A stretch of DNA of 27,842 bases from IMG/VR virus record IMGVR_UViG_3300037961_002747, positions 1 to 27,842 of that record. The stretch is one strand, 5' to 3'. This DNA comes from a virus. The notes beneath the pieces were generated by a model, which ran no database searches, was not told where the DNA came from, and saw only the letters and a program-made list of their open reading frames with translations. Both the position numbers and the translations under genes were made by a program. This document shows, piece after piece, positions 13,896-22,600 of this stretch (position 1 is its first letter; every line of letters begins with the position of its first letter).

Positions 13896-14719
13896 TGCTT
13901 AAATTTTAATATATGTTGTGTCCATTCTGTTGCGCTACGTGGACTATTTCTCTGGTTGAGCACGTCAACAAACTCTGATATATAGCCTGTTAGCTTTACT
14001 TCTTCTGATACCAAGGTACGATATTTTTCTTTACTCCCTGGAGAGTTGTTTCTATAGTTATGCCAAACAAGAGCTTCTCTCATAAACTCTACTTTATGAC
14101 CATACATAAAAGCCATGCAGCTTGTAATTTCTTGGTCTAAAAAAGGGTGCAGGTATTCATCAAATAAACTTAGCTGGGTAAATGCTCCTGACGAAAAAGT
14201 GTTTGAACCACTAACAACTGCTGTTTCTTTAAAATCATCTTGCACACCTATACCTAAGCCACGCATGTGAAAATTATGAGATAAATGTTTTATTATATTA
14301 TATGTATTGTGAGGTCTTTGTGTGGTATAATAACTATAATCTTCATCAAAATCAAAGTTTGGAGGAAATCCTGTTAGCACTACATTTTCACCACGCTCAA
14401 GCAAACTATTTATATATATATCATCCCAGTTGTATTTAAATCTGCAATGACTATCTACAGTCAAACAAAAATCTTCTCCATCATATAGCTCTTTATATAT
14501 TTCATTTCTATGCCACCCTGTTCCTTTACTAAAATTACTTGGTGTAAATTTATATCTAACGTTTTGAATTTGTTGAACCTCTGTATTGGGAGTTTCAGCT
14601 TGTTCACTAACTCCTATGTATATTCTTTCTGGGTATTTAGCTTTAGAAAAAGCGTCGTTAATAGTGTTGATTAAATCAGGGTCTTTAAAACAAGCGATAT
14701 TAACAAAGAGTTTAAACAT
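13892..14719 (-). CDS. GlcNAc transferase-like protein, Skp1-Gnt1 type (PF11397)
   Basis: The start is the ATG at 14719, which overlaps the stop of the preceding gene by 8 bases; a longer frame to 14848 lies inside that gene and is rejected. The 275-residue product begins with FVNIACFKDPDLINTI, the usual opening of this family, followed by YPERIYIGV. It has GWHRNEIYKELYDGEDF (residues 68-84) and then TVDSHCRF with the D-x-H metal/nucleotide motif (Asp89-Ser90-His91), and later SGSNTFSSGAF, FLDQE (193-197) and VWHNY. This set matches the GNT family, whose founding member adds GlcNAc to hydroxyproline of Skp1 in Dictyostelium. Activity here, presumably in the cell cytoplasm, would be on a hydroxylated protein made by the oxygenase encoded in the same operon. 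Donor and acceptor are inferred. Confidence 0.78.
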   Translation of the reverse strand: MFKLFVNIACFKDPDLINTINDAFSKAKYPERIYIGVSEQAETPNTEVQQIQNVRYKFTPSNFSKGTGWHRNEIYKELYDGEDFCLTVDSHCRFKYNWDDIYINSLLERGENVVLTGFPPNFDFDEDYSYYTTQRPHNTYNIIKHLSHNFHMRGLGIGVQDDFKETAVVSGSNTFSSGAFTQLSLFDEYLHPFLDQEITSCMAFMYGHKVEFMREALVWHNYRNNSPGSKEKYRTLVSEEVKLTGYISEFVDVLNQRNSPRSATEWTQHILKFKQ

Positions 14720-15773
14720 CCCAATAGTATCTGTATAAATGTTGCCAGCTCCACTCTTCCTCTTCCCAAGGATATTTGTCGTATATAAGCTCTGGTTTAT
14801 CAAAATTACACCCAACTCTTGGATTTGTAAACATTCCCATACTTGCACGATTCACGTGTATGTAATCTGTAAATGTAGACATCACGCTGCCAAGAAACTG
14901 AAATGAATAACTTGGAATTATCTGGTCATATATAGTTGCTTTTAGTGGTGTAAGGTTTTGCATAAAATTATCTAAAAAGTATATCTCATATTTGTCTTTT
15001 AAAAAATTAAATATTGATTTATCTTTTTCATCAGTTGCAATGTAAAGTGGTAGATTATTTTTAAATAAATGTTTATCAAGAAAATCCGGTATTTGTTCAA
15101 GAAGCGGAACGGTGTGTGGCCTAGTATCTATAAAATCCCCTCGTCTTATGTGTATAGCATTGTATGCACCAAGAGCTTGTTTTATAAAATCTACGGCTTC
15201 TATGTTCTCTTGTTTAAACTTAAAACCATTTAACATTTTAGATTTGATTTCTTTCTTTTTATTATCATTTGCTGCGTATACGCTGTGATAAAAATGACCA
15301 AATAAATTTCTAGGAAAGTGTATGAATTTATCTTCGTGCAACAAATTATATTGTTTTCTACCTTGTGAAAACTTATTAAAGTCTTCTTCATCGTGAACAT
15401 CTGTTGTTAAAACAAAACCAATACAACTATGAAGTGGGTGTAGTTCTTTATAGACTTCATCAAACAACATTAGTTTAGCAAAGTTATCTACTCCAGTAAA
15501 ATATGTTTTCCCACTTATAGCTGCATACTCTGGTATATCGTTGTAGTTAACTGTATTGAAAGTTTGTTTAAACACACTCTCATCCCATATATCAAAAGGA
15601 TTTATATAAGTTTCTTTTTTATCCCAAGGATTAATAGCATTAAAATAGATACCAGGTGGTATTATAAACTTTCGATTGGTAAGCTCTGATATGGCCAGAC
15701 CTATTTCTAAAGACATCCTTACGTTAGCAAATCCTGCCCACCAAGGTTCAATAGAAATATATTTATCCGACAT
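14712..15773 (-). CDS. Fucosyltransferase-like (O-FucT/GT11-type) glycosyltransferase (353 aa)
   Basis: A 353-residue protein with the features of the GDP-fucose transferase superfamily. The N-terminal phrase GFANVRMSLEIGLAISEL (residues 14-31), with FIIPP following, is the 'gx.N....l..al.la..l.r.lvlPp' opening. AIHIRRGDF (residues 206-214), with Arg210-Arg211-Gly212-Asp213, is the conserved H-x-R-R-G-D motif that binds the GDP-sugar. LYIATDE (243-249) then EIYFLDNF are the later conserved strands. No signal peptide or membrane anchor is present, so it acts in the cytoplasm. Its start overlaps the oxygenase stop by 11 bases. The operon encodes a GDP-L-galactose synthase but no GDP-fucose synthase, so it may transfer L-galactose rather than L-fucose; fucosyltransferases can accept GDP-L-galactose, as in plant mur1 mutants. 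Acceptor unknown. Confidence 0.78.
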   Translation of the reverse strand: MSDKYISIEPWWAGFANVRMSLEIGLAISELTNRKFIIPPGIYFNAINPWDKKETYINPFDIWDESVFKQTFNTVNYNDIPEYAAISGKTYFTGVDNFAKLMLFDEVYKELHPLHSCIGFVLTTDVHDEEDFNKFSQGRKQYNLLHEDKFIHFPRNLFGHFYHSVYAANDNKKKEIKSKMLNGFKFKQENIEAVDFIKQALGAYNAIHIRRGDFIDTRPHTVPLLEQIPDFLDKHLFKNNLPLYIATDEKDKSIFNFLKDKYEIYFLDNFMQNLTPLKATIYDQIIPSYSFQFLGSVMSTFTDYIHVNRASMGMFTNPRVGCNFDKPELIYDKYPWEEEEWSWQHLYRYYWDV

Positions 15774-17073
15774 ACTCCCAATCTTTTAATTTATAATGTA
15801 CATAAAAGTTTCTAAAGTGTGTTCCACCAAAAACTTCTTTTCTTCCGTGTTCACACACAGCTGATTCGTATAGTATCATGTCGCCTGGTTGAGCATATAC
15901 TTTATACCAATCTCCATCGTGTCCTTGGATATCAAGCGGCCAATCATCAGCTTCTGGTTTATTTGCACATCCACAAGCTAAATCTTTATCCACTATAATT
16001 ATAGACGATATGTGATGTGTAGCTATTCTATCTACGTGTGAAGTTAACGTTGCTCCTTTTTTATATGAACGTATACCGTATATAAAAGATTTTAAAAGCG
16101 GTTCTTTAGCCCATTCTTGATGCGTAGATAATAGCTGGTCGTGTATCATTGTTCTTACTGTAGGCAAATGGTCAAAAGACATAAGGTCTGAATCTCCACC
16201 CACAATAAACTGGTCTTTTCCTGTAAAGTTTTCTGTTTCTAATTTATCTTTTAACAGCTCGTAAGATTCTCTAATTAAATTCCAGGTTTCAGTAGGGCAT
16301 TTAATTAATGCAAAACCATTGTCTGTAAATCTAGGAAAATCATCAACGTTTTTAAACTCTTTTACTTGCGTTGGTTGTTTTAAATCGGCAGCCTGTGATG
16401 CTTTTACTATATATGATTTATTCTGCATACCCTCTACTATTTTAGTCTCAATAGGGTCTTGTACTTTTTCTACTTTATTTTCTTTTTTAGAATCATTATA
16501 CATTTTCTCATCACCAGCTCCATCCCAACTTCTTTCTCTCCACCACGATGTAACAATATATTTTTTACCTTCATCTACAGTGACACCCTCGTGCATGTAT
16601 TGCTCTTGCAATTCACCATCTTTCATATTCTCCCACCATAAAGCTTTACCTACATCTGGATATATTGTTTTTTTAAGTTTTGGAAAATGTGTACCTCCTC
16701 CTTTGTATCCTACATTTAAGTATATCATAAATGTATGCGTTCTATTTCCTGATGCTTTGCAGTGCATATCATAGGCAGGCCCACTAAAAAAATCATTATG
16801 TGGTTTAAAATATTGTCCAGGCTCATATAACTGTCCTTGTAATGCTTCACCTTTATTTACATCAATACCAAGTGTGTCTGCAATCTTTTGTTTTATATTC
16901 CAAACTAAACCACTTTGAGAATCTAAATTTGATGTGCTTGATGTTCTGTGGTCTGTAACATCACTTCTGTCAGTGCCTCCAACAACTACAGAAGAGCGTG
17001 AATGATTGGCGTCAATCATAGTTATTAACTGCTGACACTCGTCAGGAGTTAGAAAGTTGTTTATTTCTTGCAT
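15763..17073 (-). CDS. Double-domain prolyl-4-hydroxylase-like 2-oxoglutarate/Fe(II) oxygenase (436 aa)
   Basis: Two catalytic domains are fused. Domain 1 (residues ~1-180) is a standard P4H: GQYFKPHNDFF gives the iron ligands His92 and Asp94, then RTHTFMIYLN, GGGTHFP, and YMHEGVTVDEGKKYIVTSWWRE, with His161 as the third ligand and Lys171 ten residues later as the 2-oxoglutarate salt-bridge residue. Domain 2 (~240-436) has HVD (His346, Asp348), then ISSIIIVDKD, PGDMILYESAVCEHGRK with His409, and Arg421 as a likely 2-oxoglutarate contact. This second half resembles algal proteins annotated as prolyl hydroxylases. The linker (~185-235) is Lys/Glu-rich. Such enzymes hydroxylate proline in Pro-rich proteins. 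It is the first gene of the modification operon and lies 53 bases after a protein full of (Ser/Thr/Ala)-Pro repeats. Substrate inferred. Confidence 0.9.
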   Translation of the reverse strand: MQEINNFLTPDECQQLITMIDANHSRSSVVVGGTDRSDVTDHRTSSTSNLDSQSGLVWNIKQKIADTLGIDVNKGEALQGQLYEPGQYFKPHNDFFSGPAYDMHCKASGNRTHTFMIYLNVGYKGGGTHFPKLKKTIYPDVGKALWWENMKDGELQEQYMHEGVTVDEGKKYIVTSWWRERSWDGAGDEKMYNDSKKENKVEKVQDPIETKIVEGMQNKSYIVKASQAADLKQPTQVKEFKNVDDFPRFTDNGFALIKCPTETWNLIRESYELLKDKLETENFTGKDQFIVGGDSDLMSFDHLPTVRTMIHDQLLSTHQEWAKEPLLKSFIYGIRSYKKGATLTSHVDRIATHHISSIIIVDKDLACGCANKPEADDWPLDIQGHDGDWYKVYAQPGDMILYESAVCEHGRKEVFGGTHFRNFYVHYKLKDWEYVG

Positions 17074-17093
17074 TAGATTTAATTAAATTTTAA

Positions 17094-17101
17094 TAAAGTT
17101 A
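17094..17101 (-). promoter_or_regulatory. Possible promoter box, one base off TAnnTTTG (TAACTTTA)
   Basis: TAACTTTA lies in the 52-base gap before the oxygenase gene, 20 bases ahead of the ATG. It differs from the Bacteroidetes -7 consensus only at the last base. The gap has no hairpin, so read-through from the 830-residue gene is also possible. Confidence 0.35.
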
Positions 17102-17125
17102 GTAATTATTATGAGAAAGTAAAAA

Positions 17126-19618
17126 CTATGGGCAATTAGTTACTGTACAAGAAGTTGTAAATGCTGAGCCATCCCAATATCTAGTGAAGCTACCATTTGT
17201 ATAATATCCTGGTAATGCTAATCTATCACAACTACTTGTTCTATCAAGTCTTGTAGCTGTACACCAGTCTGTAGTGTTCATAAAGAATCCAAGAGAAGTA
17301 TTACATGTCCAACCAGTATCACTTGCAAATGGCCCTTCTAATGAAATTGCATTACATGATGCCACTGGTGCAGGCGTTGGAGCTGGCGTAGGCGATGGCG
17401 TTGGACTAGGAGCTGGCGTAGGCGCAGGTGCTGGAGTAGGCACTGTTGCATTACACGTTGCACAATCAGAGTGAGTTGAGACTGGTACGTTTGAGTTTAC
17501 TATACCTGCTGCATCTTGAACTTCATAACAAACTCCATCTGACATTTTTACTGAACTACCAGGCGATAAGATTGAAGTAGAAGCTACTTCTGTAAATCCA
17601 GTTCCACTACCATCACAGTTTTCAATTAGATAATAGTATGTTGAAACCACTGGTGCTGGAGTCGGTGATGGTGTAGGAGTCGGTGCAACTGTTGGTACAG
17701 GTACAGGAATAGGTGATGGTGCAGGCGTTGGAGCTCCACAACCAGATAATCCACCACAATTAGAGCTTGCAGAATCAAACACTCCTTGACAGTTGTGGAA
17801 TCCTGGACTAGCATCTGTTATTTCGTAACATTGTGTTGTGTCAAATGTTGGACATCCACCTGTTGTACCACCTGAACTAAACTTAATACCTAACCCTACA
17901 ACTAAACCACTTGCTCCTATCACTTCAACGTAATAAGTTGGGCTTGTAGTACCACACGCTACTACTCCAATTTTCTGCGTAGCTACTGGAGCAGGTGTTG
18001 GACTAGGGCTTGGAGATGGGGATATAGAACAATTTACTATTGCTTGTACTTCTCCAGTTGACAATATTAATAGTGCGTAATCCGAAGATGCTTGACCTTG
18101 TACGTTTGATACCCCATACCATTGTAGACCACCATTAAATGGTGTAGAAAGTGATGAGTTAGCGTACATTATATCTCCTGTTTGAATCAATGATACATTA
18201 GCTCTACTTGTAAATATGTATGCTGGAGTTGATGCAGCACACGCAAGTGTGTCAGAACTTAATCCATTACCTGCAAATCCAGATACAAATTTTCTATTAG
18301 CACTTTCACAATCAAAACAATTAGTGTGACTAGTTAAAGATTCTACACTTACTGTTGATGTTGCTGTTGTTGTTGCAGTATAGTTGAAACATAAATCATT
18401 ACCGCTTACATTGTATTCTACAACATTAGGCCAGCTAGATGTAGTTAATTTTCTGAATACTTGAGTTGTACTCGTGTAACACTCTGTATAAGTTGCATAA
18501 TCATATATTGGTGTTGGTACACATCCACCACAACTACTATAAGCTGTGTTAACAGTAACAGTTGAATTGAATGTTGAAGCAGCATTATCAATTATTTCCC
18601 AACAAGTTGAACCAGTAAACTCTGGGTTTGGCCCTGCTGCAGCTCCTGTTATTTCTATAGCTTGTGAATTTAAGTATCCTGATGTTCCACTAATTCTTAC
18701 TAGATATGTTGGACTTGTAGTACCACACTGTCTTATTTCAACATCTTGTGTTGAAACCGGCGCTGGTGTAGGTGTTATAGGGACAGGAGTTGGAGCACAA
18801 TTAACTGTTGCATCAACCACACCTAAAGAGTTAATTAATAAAGCATAACCACCATCTAAATCTGGATAATGACCGTTTACATTAGTTACACCATAAAAGT
18901 TTAATCCACCATTCCAAATATTTGTTAATCCAGCATTTGTATAAATAGTGTCTCCAGTTTGTATTGAAGCCACATTAGGTCTTGATGTGTACATACTATT
19001 AGTAGCTTGTGCAGCACATGCAGTTGTTGAATTACCAACTCCATTTCCTACTGTATATGTAGAGAATATTTGAGTTGATGCCACTGGTGCGGGCGTTGGT
19101 ATAGGAACTGGACTAGGAGTTGGTGATGGTGTAGGAGTTATACAAGATGCACAATCTGCAAAAGTTGGCAGTCCTGCTGCATCTACTAAAGAAGTTGAAG
19201 CAGTTGCTCCTGTATTTTCCCAACATTTACCATCATAAACAAGTACATTAGGGAATGTTCCACCAGATACAAGTCTAAATATTTGTGTGTTTGTTCCGCT
19301 ACATTCTGTATATTCTCTGTAATCATAAGTTACAACTGGCGCAGGTGTTGGACTAGGACTAGGTGTTGGACTAGGACTAGGTGTTGGACTAGGTGTTACT
19401 GTTGGCGCAGGTGTTGGTATAGGGCTTGGCGATGGTGATAAACAATTTGGACATTGTTGCTCTGCATATAAAATACCTGCAGCTTGTTGTCTTACAATTG
19501 TTTGGTCTGAATACCATCCATCAGGAGCAAAAGTCGATAGTGCCGCATCAGTATATAATGCAGTTGCAGTTGAAAAACTTGCTGAACTATAATAATATGT
19601 TCCTGTTGTTGCCGGCAT
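17126..19618 (-). CDS. Modular Cys-rich tail protein with arabinogalactan-like Pro linkers (830 aa)
   Basis: An 830-residue protein of small Cys-containing beta modules joined by Pro linkers. The N-terminal module is 1-59. Linkers are 60-96 (37 residues), 161-179, 275-288, 533-546, 629-658 and 725-753, all alternating Ser/Thr/Ala with Pro. Modules in order are A (97-159, YTEC...PNVLVYDGKCW...DCASC), B (181-274, TGDTIYTNAGL...NGGLNFYG), C (289-366, CGTTSPTY...CGGC), then A (372-437), B (444-531), C (547-627), an A-like one (659-722) and a C-terminal Cys-rich module. The A-B-C set is duplicated. There is no signal peptide. It is probably a tail fibre or adsorption protein; its 5' neighbour is the tail hub, whose C-terminus carries the same linker and module. 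Alternation of Ser/Thr/Ala-Pro is what hydroxyproline-O-glycosylation uses in plants. The start follows a TAACTTTG box. Confidence 0.7.
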   Translation of the reverse strand: MPATTGTYYYSSASFSTATALYTDAALSTFAPDGWYSDQTIVRQQAAGILYAEQQCPNCLSPSPSPIPTPAPTVTPSPTPSPSPTPSPSPTPAPVVTYDYREYTECSGTNTQIFRLVSGGTFPNVLVYDGKCWENTGATASTSLVDAAGLPTFADCASCITPTPSPTPSPVPIPTPAPVASTQIFSTYTVGNGVGNSTTACAAQATNSMYTSRPNVASIQTGDTIYTNAGLTNIWNGGLNFYGVTNVNGHYPDLDGGYALLINSLGVVDATVNCAPTPVPITPTPAPVSTQDVEIRQCGTTSPTYLVRISGTSGYLNSQAIEITGAAAGPNPEFTGSTCWEIIDNAASTFNSTVTVNTAYSSCGGCVPTPIYDYATYTECYTSTTQVFRKLTTSSWPNVVEYNVSGNDLCFNYTATTTATSTVSVESLTSHTNCFDCESANRKFVSGFAGNGLSSDTLACAASTPAYIFTSRANVSLIQTGDIMYANSSLSTPFNGGLQWYGVSNVQGQASSDYALLILSTGEVQAIVNCSISPSPSPSPTPAPVATQKIGVVACGTTSPTYYVEVIGASGLVVGLGIKFSSGGTTGGCPTFDTTQCYEITDASPGFHNCQGVFDSASSNCGGLSGCGAPTPAPSPIPVPVPTVAPTPTPSPTPAPVVSTYYYLIENCDGSGTGFTEVASTSILSPGSSVKMSDGVCYEVQDAAGIVNSNVPVSTHSDCATCNATVPTPAPAPTPAPSPTPSPTPAPTPAPVASCNAISLEGPFASDTGWTCNTSLGFFMNTTDWCTATRLDRTSSCDRLALPGYYTNGSFTRYWDGSAFTTSCTVTNCP
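17738..19330 (-). repeat. Duplicated A-B-C module triplet in the 830-aa tail protein
   Basis: Residues 97-366 and 371-627 carry the same three modules in the same order. Matching phrases: YTECSGTNTQIFR / YTECYTSTTQVFR; IQTGDTIYTNAGL / IQTGDIMYANSSL with NGGLNFYGV / NGGLQWYGV; and CGTTSPTYLVRI / CGTTSPTYYVEV. The duplication is old: the two copies differ at many positions, and the second copy has lost its inter-module linkers between C and A and between A and B. Confidence 0.75.
19343..19398. repeat. 18-bp tandem repeat encoding Pro linker
   Basis: On the + strand the unit AGGTGTTGGACTAGGACT occurs at 19343-19360 and 19361-19378, then its first 12 bases at 19379-19390 and a further partial copy. 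The unit encodes a six-residue Ser/Thr-Pro block of the first linker (residues 60-96). Identical adjacent copies suggest that linker length changes by slippage or unequal recombination. Confidence 0.8.
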
Positions 19619-19629
19619 TTATAATTTTA

Positions 19630-19637
19630 CAAAGTTA
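19630..19637 (-). promoter_or_regulatory. Possible Bacteroidetes -7 promoter box (TAACTTTG)
   Basis: TAACTTTG, an exact TAnnTTTG match, lies in the 24-base gap between the tail hub stop and the ATG of the 830-residue protein, 11 bases ahead of that ATG. Confidence 0.5.
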
Positions 19638-19642
19638 ACCAT

Positions 19643-22600
19643 TTATACTGAACATCTTGAATCTCCACATCCTGCTACTACAAATGTTACCTCTCCATTT
19701 GTTCCTGTTCCACCTGTTGCGTATAATGAAGCACATCCTATCACTGTTCCTCCGCTTGTATACTGAACTTCATTTCCAACTACTATTCCAAGAGTAGTGT
19801 TTGCTTTTAAATAAACAGCTTGTAAACTTACACAATCAATACCAATAAAATAATCATACGTTGGTATAGCTGGTGCAGGCGTAGGTGATGGACTTGGTGT
19901 TGGTGTTGGACTAAATGTACAATCACAACAAGCTTCAAAATAACTTCCAGAAGAAAAACATAATTCTTGTCCTATAGAATTTCTTAAATCATATATTAAA
20001 TATAATTTATCACCACCAGCTGGCAGAGTAAAGTCAGCAGTATATAAGTTTGGAGCTCCTGTTGTTATAATTGGAGTTGCTTGAACTGATGCTGCTAATA
20101 ATATATTAATGTCAGTTGAATTGTTCTCATATAGTGCGTCTGTTCTTAAATATCTAAATTCATTTTCTGTAGGGTCAAACTGGAAATTATCAAAGTTTAT
20201 TTTATTACTTCTCATTGTAATAATAGCTCCATCTTGAGGTATTACGTTTGCACCCTGTCCTCCTTCAAGTTCTCTATACTGAGAGACAATAGGGTCATTA
20301 GGACTATTAATAAATGTTACTAAGTCAGATTGTGTTGGCGATATAACTGTTCCTTTTGACCAGAAAAATTCAGTGTGAGTAAACTGACCTGCATTTGCAT
20401 TTGTTGATAAGGTTATACTGTATACATTAAATAATTCTGGGCCTGGACATTTAACTGTTATTTGTATAGTATCATCAACTGCTGCGTCTGTACTTACTAT
20501 TAAAACTACTTCCGTTGGAACGGAGTTTGGTTTACTAAAAGATAAAGTTCCGCTTTGATAAACCACACCAGTGGTGTAAGTTACTCCGTCATAAATAGCT
20601 TGTACGGTGTATCCTGTACCAGATACTTGACCTTCAGTTTCAATATCATCACCTCCTTCAGTTATTATTTGTTGCTCCGTTGCTTCTGTTACAATTAAAT
20701 CAGAGTTTTCAAAAGGTATTACATAATCTATATAAACAGTTCCAACTTCTTGTTTTATATCAACACAATAAACAAACTCTTGTCCTGCAACTACAGTAAT
20801 ATTTTTTGTAACACCACAAGCTAAACATAATTCTGTTTCTGGTTTAATTATCGTATTAGAAGTAAAAACATATTCGTGCATGTATGGGTCATAACCACCA
20901 AGCTTTTGAGTAGCTGAAGCATCAGCAAATAAATCTCTAAACCAACTTCTCATTCCTTGATTAGAAATAACAGTTAGTATTTCATTTTGGGCTGAGCTTC
21001 CAGTTAATTTTACAATTACATTTCTTTTGGCATCAGAAAAGTATTTGTTTTCACCAAACTCTGCAAAACTTTCAGGGTGATTACTTATACCATAATCTTC
21101 TATACGAGCTATCTGCGTTCCTAATACTTCAGGAACAGATGTAACTGCACCACCACCAGTAGAATCTGATAATAAGTTTTTGCCTGCAAGAACATAAGAT
21201 ATTTTATCTTCTTGTAAAACAAGTATATCCGTTTCTCTTGCAAATAATATCTCTACATCACCATAAGTTTCTTCAAGAGCTTTAAAGTTTAATAAACCTA
21301 AATTAAACTCGTTTAATCTGTTTACATTTGACTCATCATTATAAACACCACTGTATGTCAAATCAGCAAATCTATGCGCTGCTTTATATTCTTCATTAGA
21401 AGTAGTAAATATTCTATTACCTAAATTAAACGCTGGTTCTTTTATTGAATCTCTAACCCTATAACTTTCAACTCCGTTTCCAAAAGTAAAACAGTTTGCA
21501 AATCCTGTATTTATAATAGCAGGCTGAGTAACTACTCCAGATGAATCTTTTACTTGATTCTGAACGTTACCTAAATGCAAATCTCCATTTATGTCAAAAG
21601 ATTCACTATTTTCATACCAAACATCAGGTAGAGCGTCTACTGGTTCAGTTTCAAATACATATATAGAATCAGTTCTGTAAACAGTAAATGAGACTTGAAC
21701 TTCAGAACGTTTATTAGTTGAGCTTCCACAAGCCCTTCCTCCATTTATAAGTAAATAAATTAAATTATTTCCATTAGGGTCTTGATTAGCTGTATCTTCA
21801 TACATTCTAAAATAAAAAGTTTCTTCAGGGTCACTAGCTGTAGGGCCAAATAAGTTAGCATCTGCTATTTGTGATTTACTTTTTTTATCTGACGTGTAAA
21901 CATTAACAGCTCCAAGAGGCGGAGCAGCCACTGAATTTGTAGTCGTAATATATTGAGTGTCGATAACTACTGAACCAGTAGTGTCTTCGACACCTTCATC
22001 TAAAGTTTGGTCTACGTTATCACCATTAAACCAATCAATCATATTAGTATAACTTCTTGAAGAAGTAAAGTTTTTTTCTAAAACATAATTCTGCCTTTGA
22101 CAAGTAGGGCCAACAGTTGCTGAGCCTCCGTTTCTTTGAAACTCAATACGCATTGTAATTCTTGTTCCTACTGGAACGTCATACACATCATAAACTGGAA
22201 GAGAACCAGATTGGTTAGTGGCTGTAAAAAACGGGAACGCTACAACTGGATAGAATGTGTCATCTTTACATATCGCTTTTTTTTCAGGAACAGAGACAAT
22301 AGCATTATTAGATTCTACAGCCGAAAAATTAGAAGCGTTAATTTTCATATATACTCCAGCAAACACTTCTATTTCATTTCCAGCAGCATCAAACACATCA
22401 ATAAAGCCTGCAGTTTTCGCTTCTTTTTCTAAAACTGTAGCAATGGCACATTTATTCATTGGGCCTCTTGCATCTGCTTTTACAATTAATTTATCCCCAG
22501 ACTCAACCTTATTAGCATTTTCTCCGTCAAGTAAAAAATAACTAGCTCCAGTTCCCGAATCTCTATATACTATATTACTATATATAGTTTGATAATCTGT

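Noticed and set aside
14720-14848. N-terminal extension of 43 residues on the GlcNAc transferase-like gene
   Set aside because: It lies wholly inside the fucosyltransferase-like gene, has no family similarity, and the ATG at 14719 gives the normal family start (MFKLFVNIACF) with a short coupling overlap.
12930-17073. Operon is for host LPS or capsule modification (superinfection exclusion)
   Set aside because: Not excluded, but a prolyl-hydroxylase-type oxygenase and a PF11397 enzyme are protein-directed families, no membrane protein, flippase or polymerase is encoded, and the block is embedded in late tail genes next to Pro-rich proteins.
17126-19980. CRISPR array or intergenic satellite suggested by the many GGTGTTGGACTAGG-like repeats
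   Set aside because: The repeats vary in length, have no unique spacers and translate in frame to Ser/Thr/Ala-Pro linkers of tail proteins.
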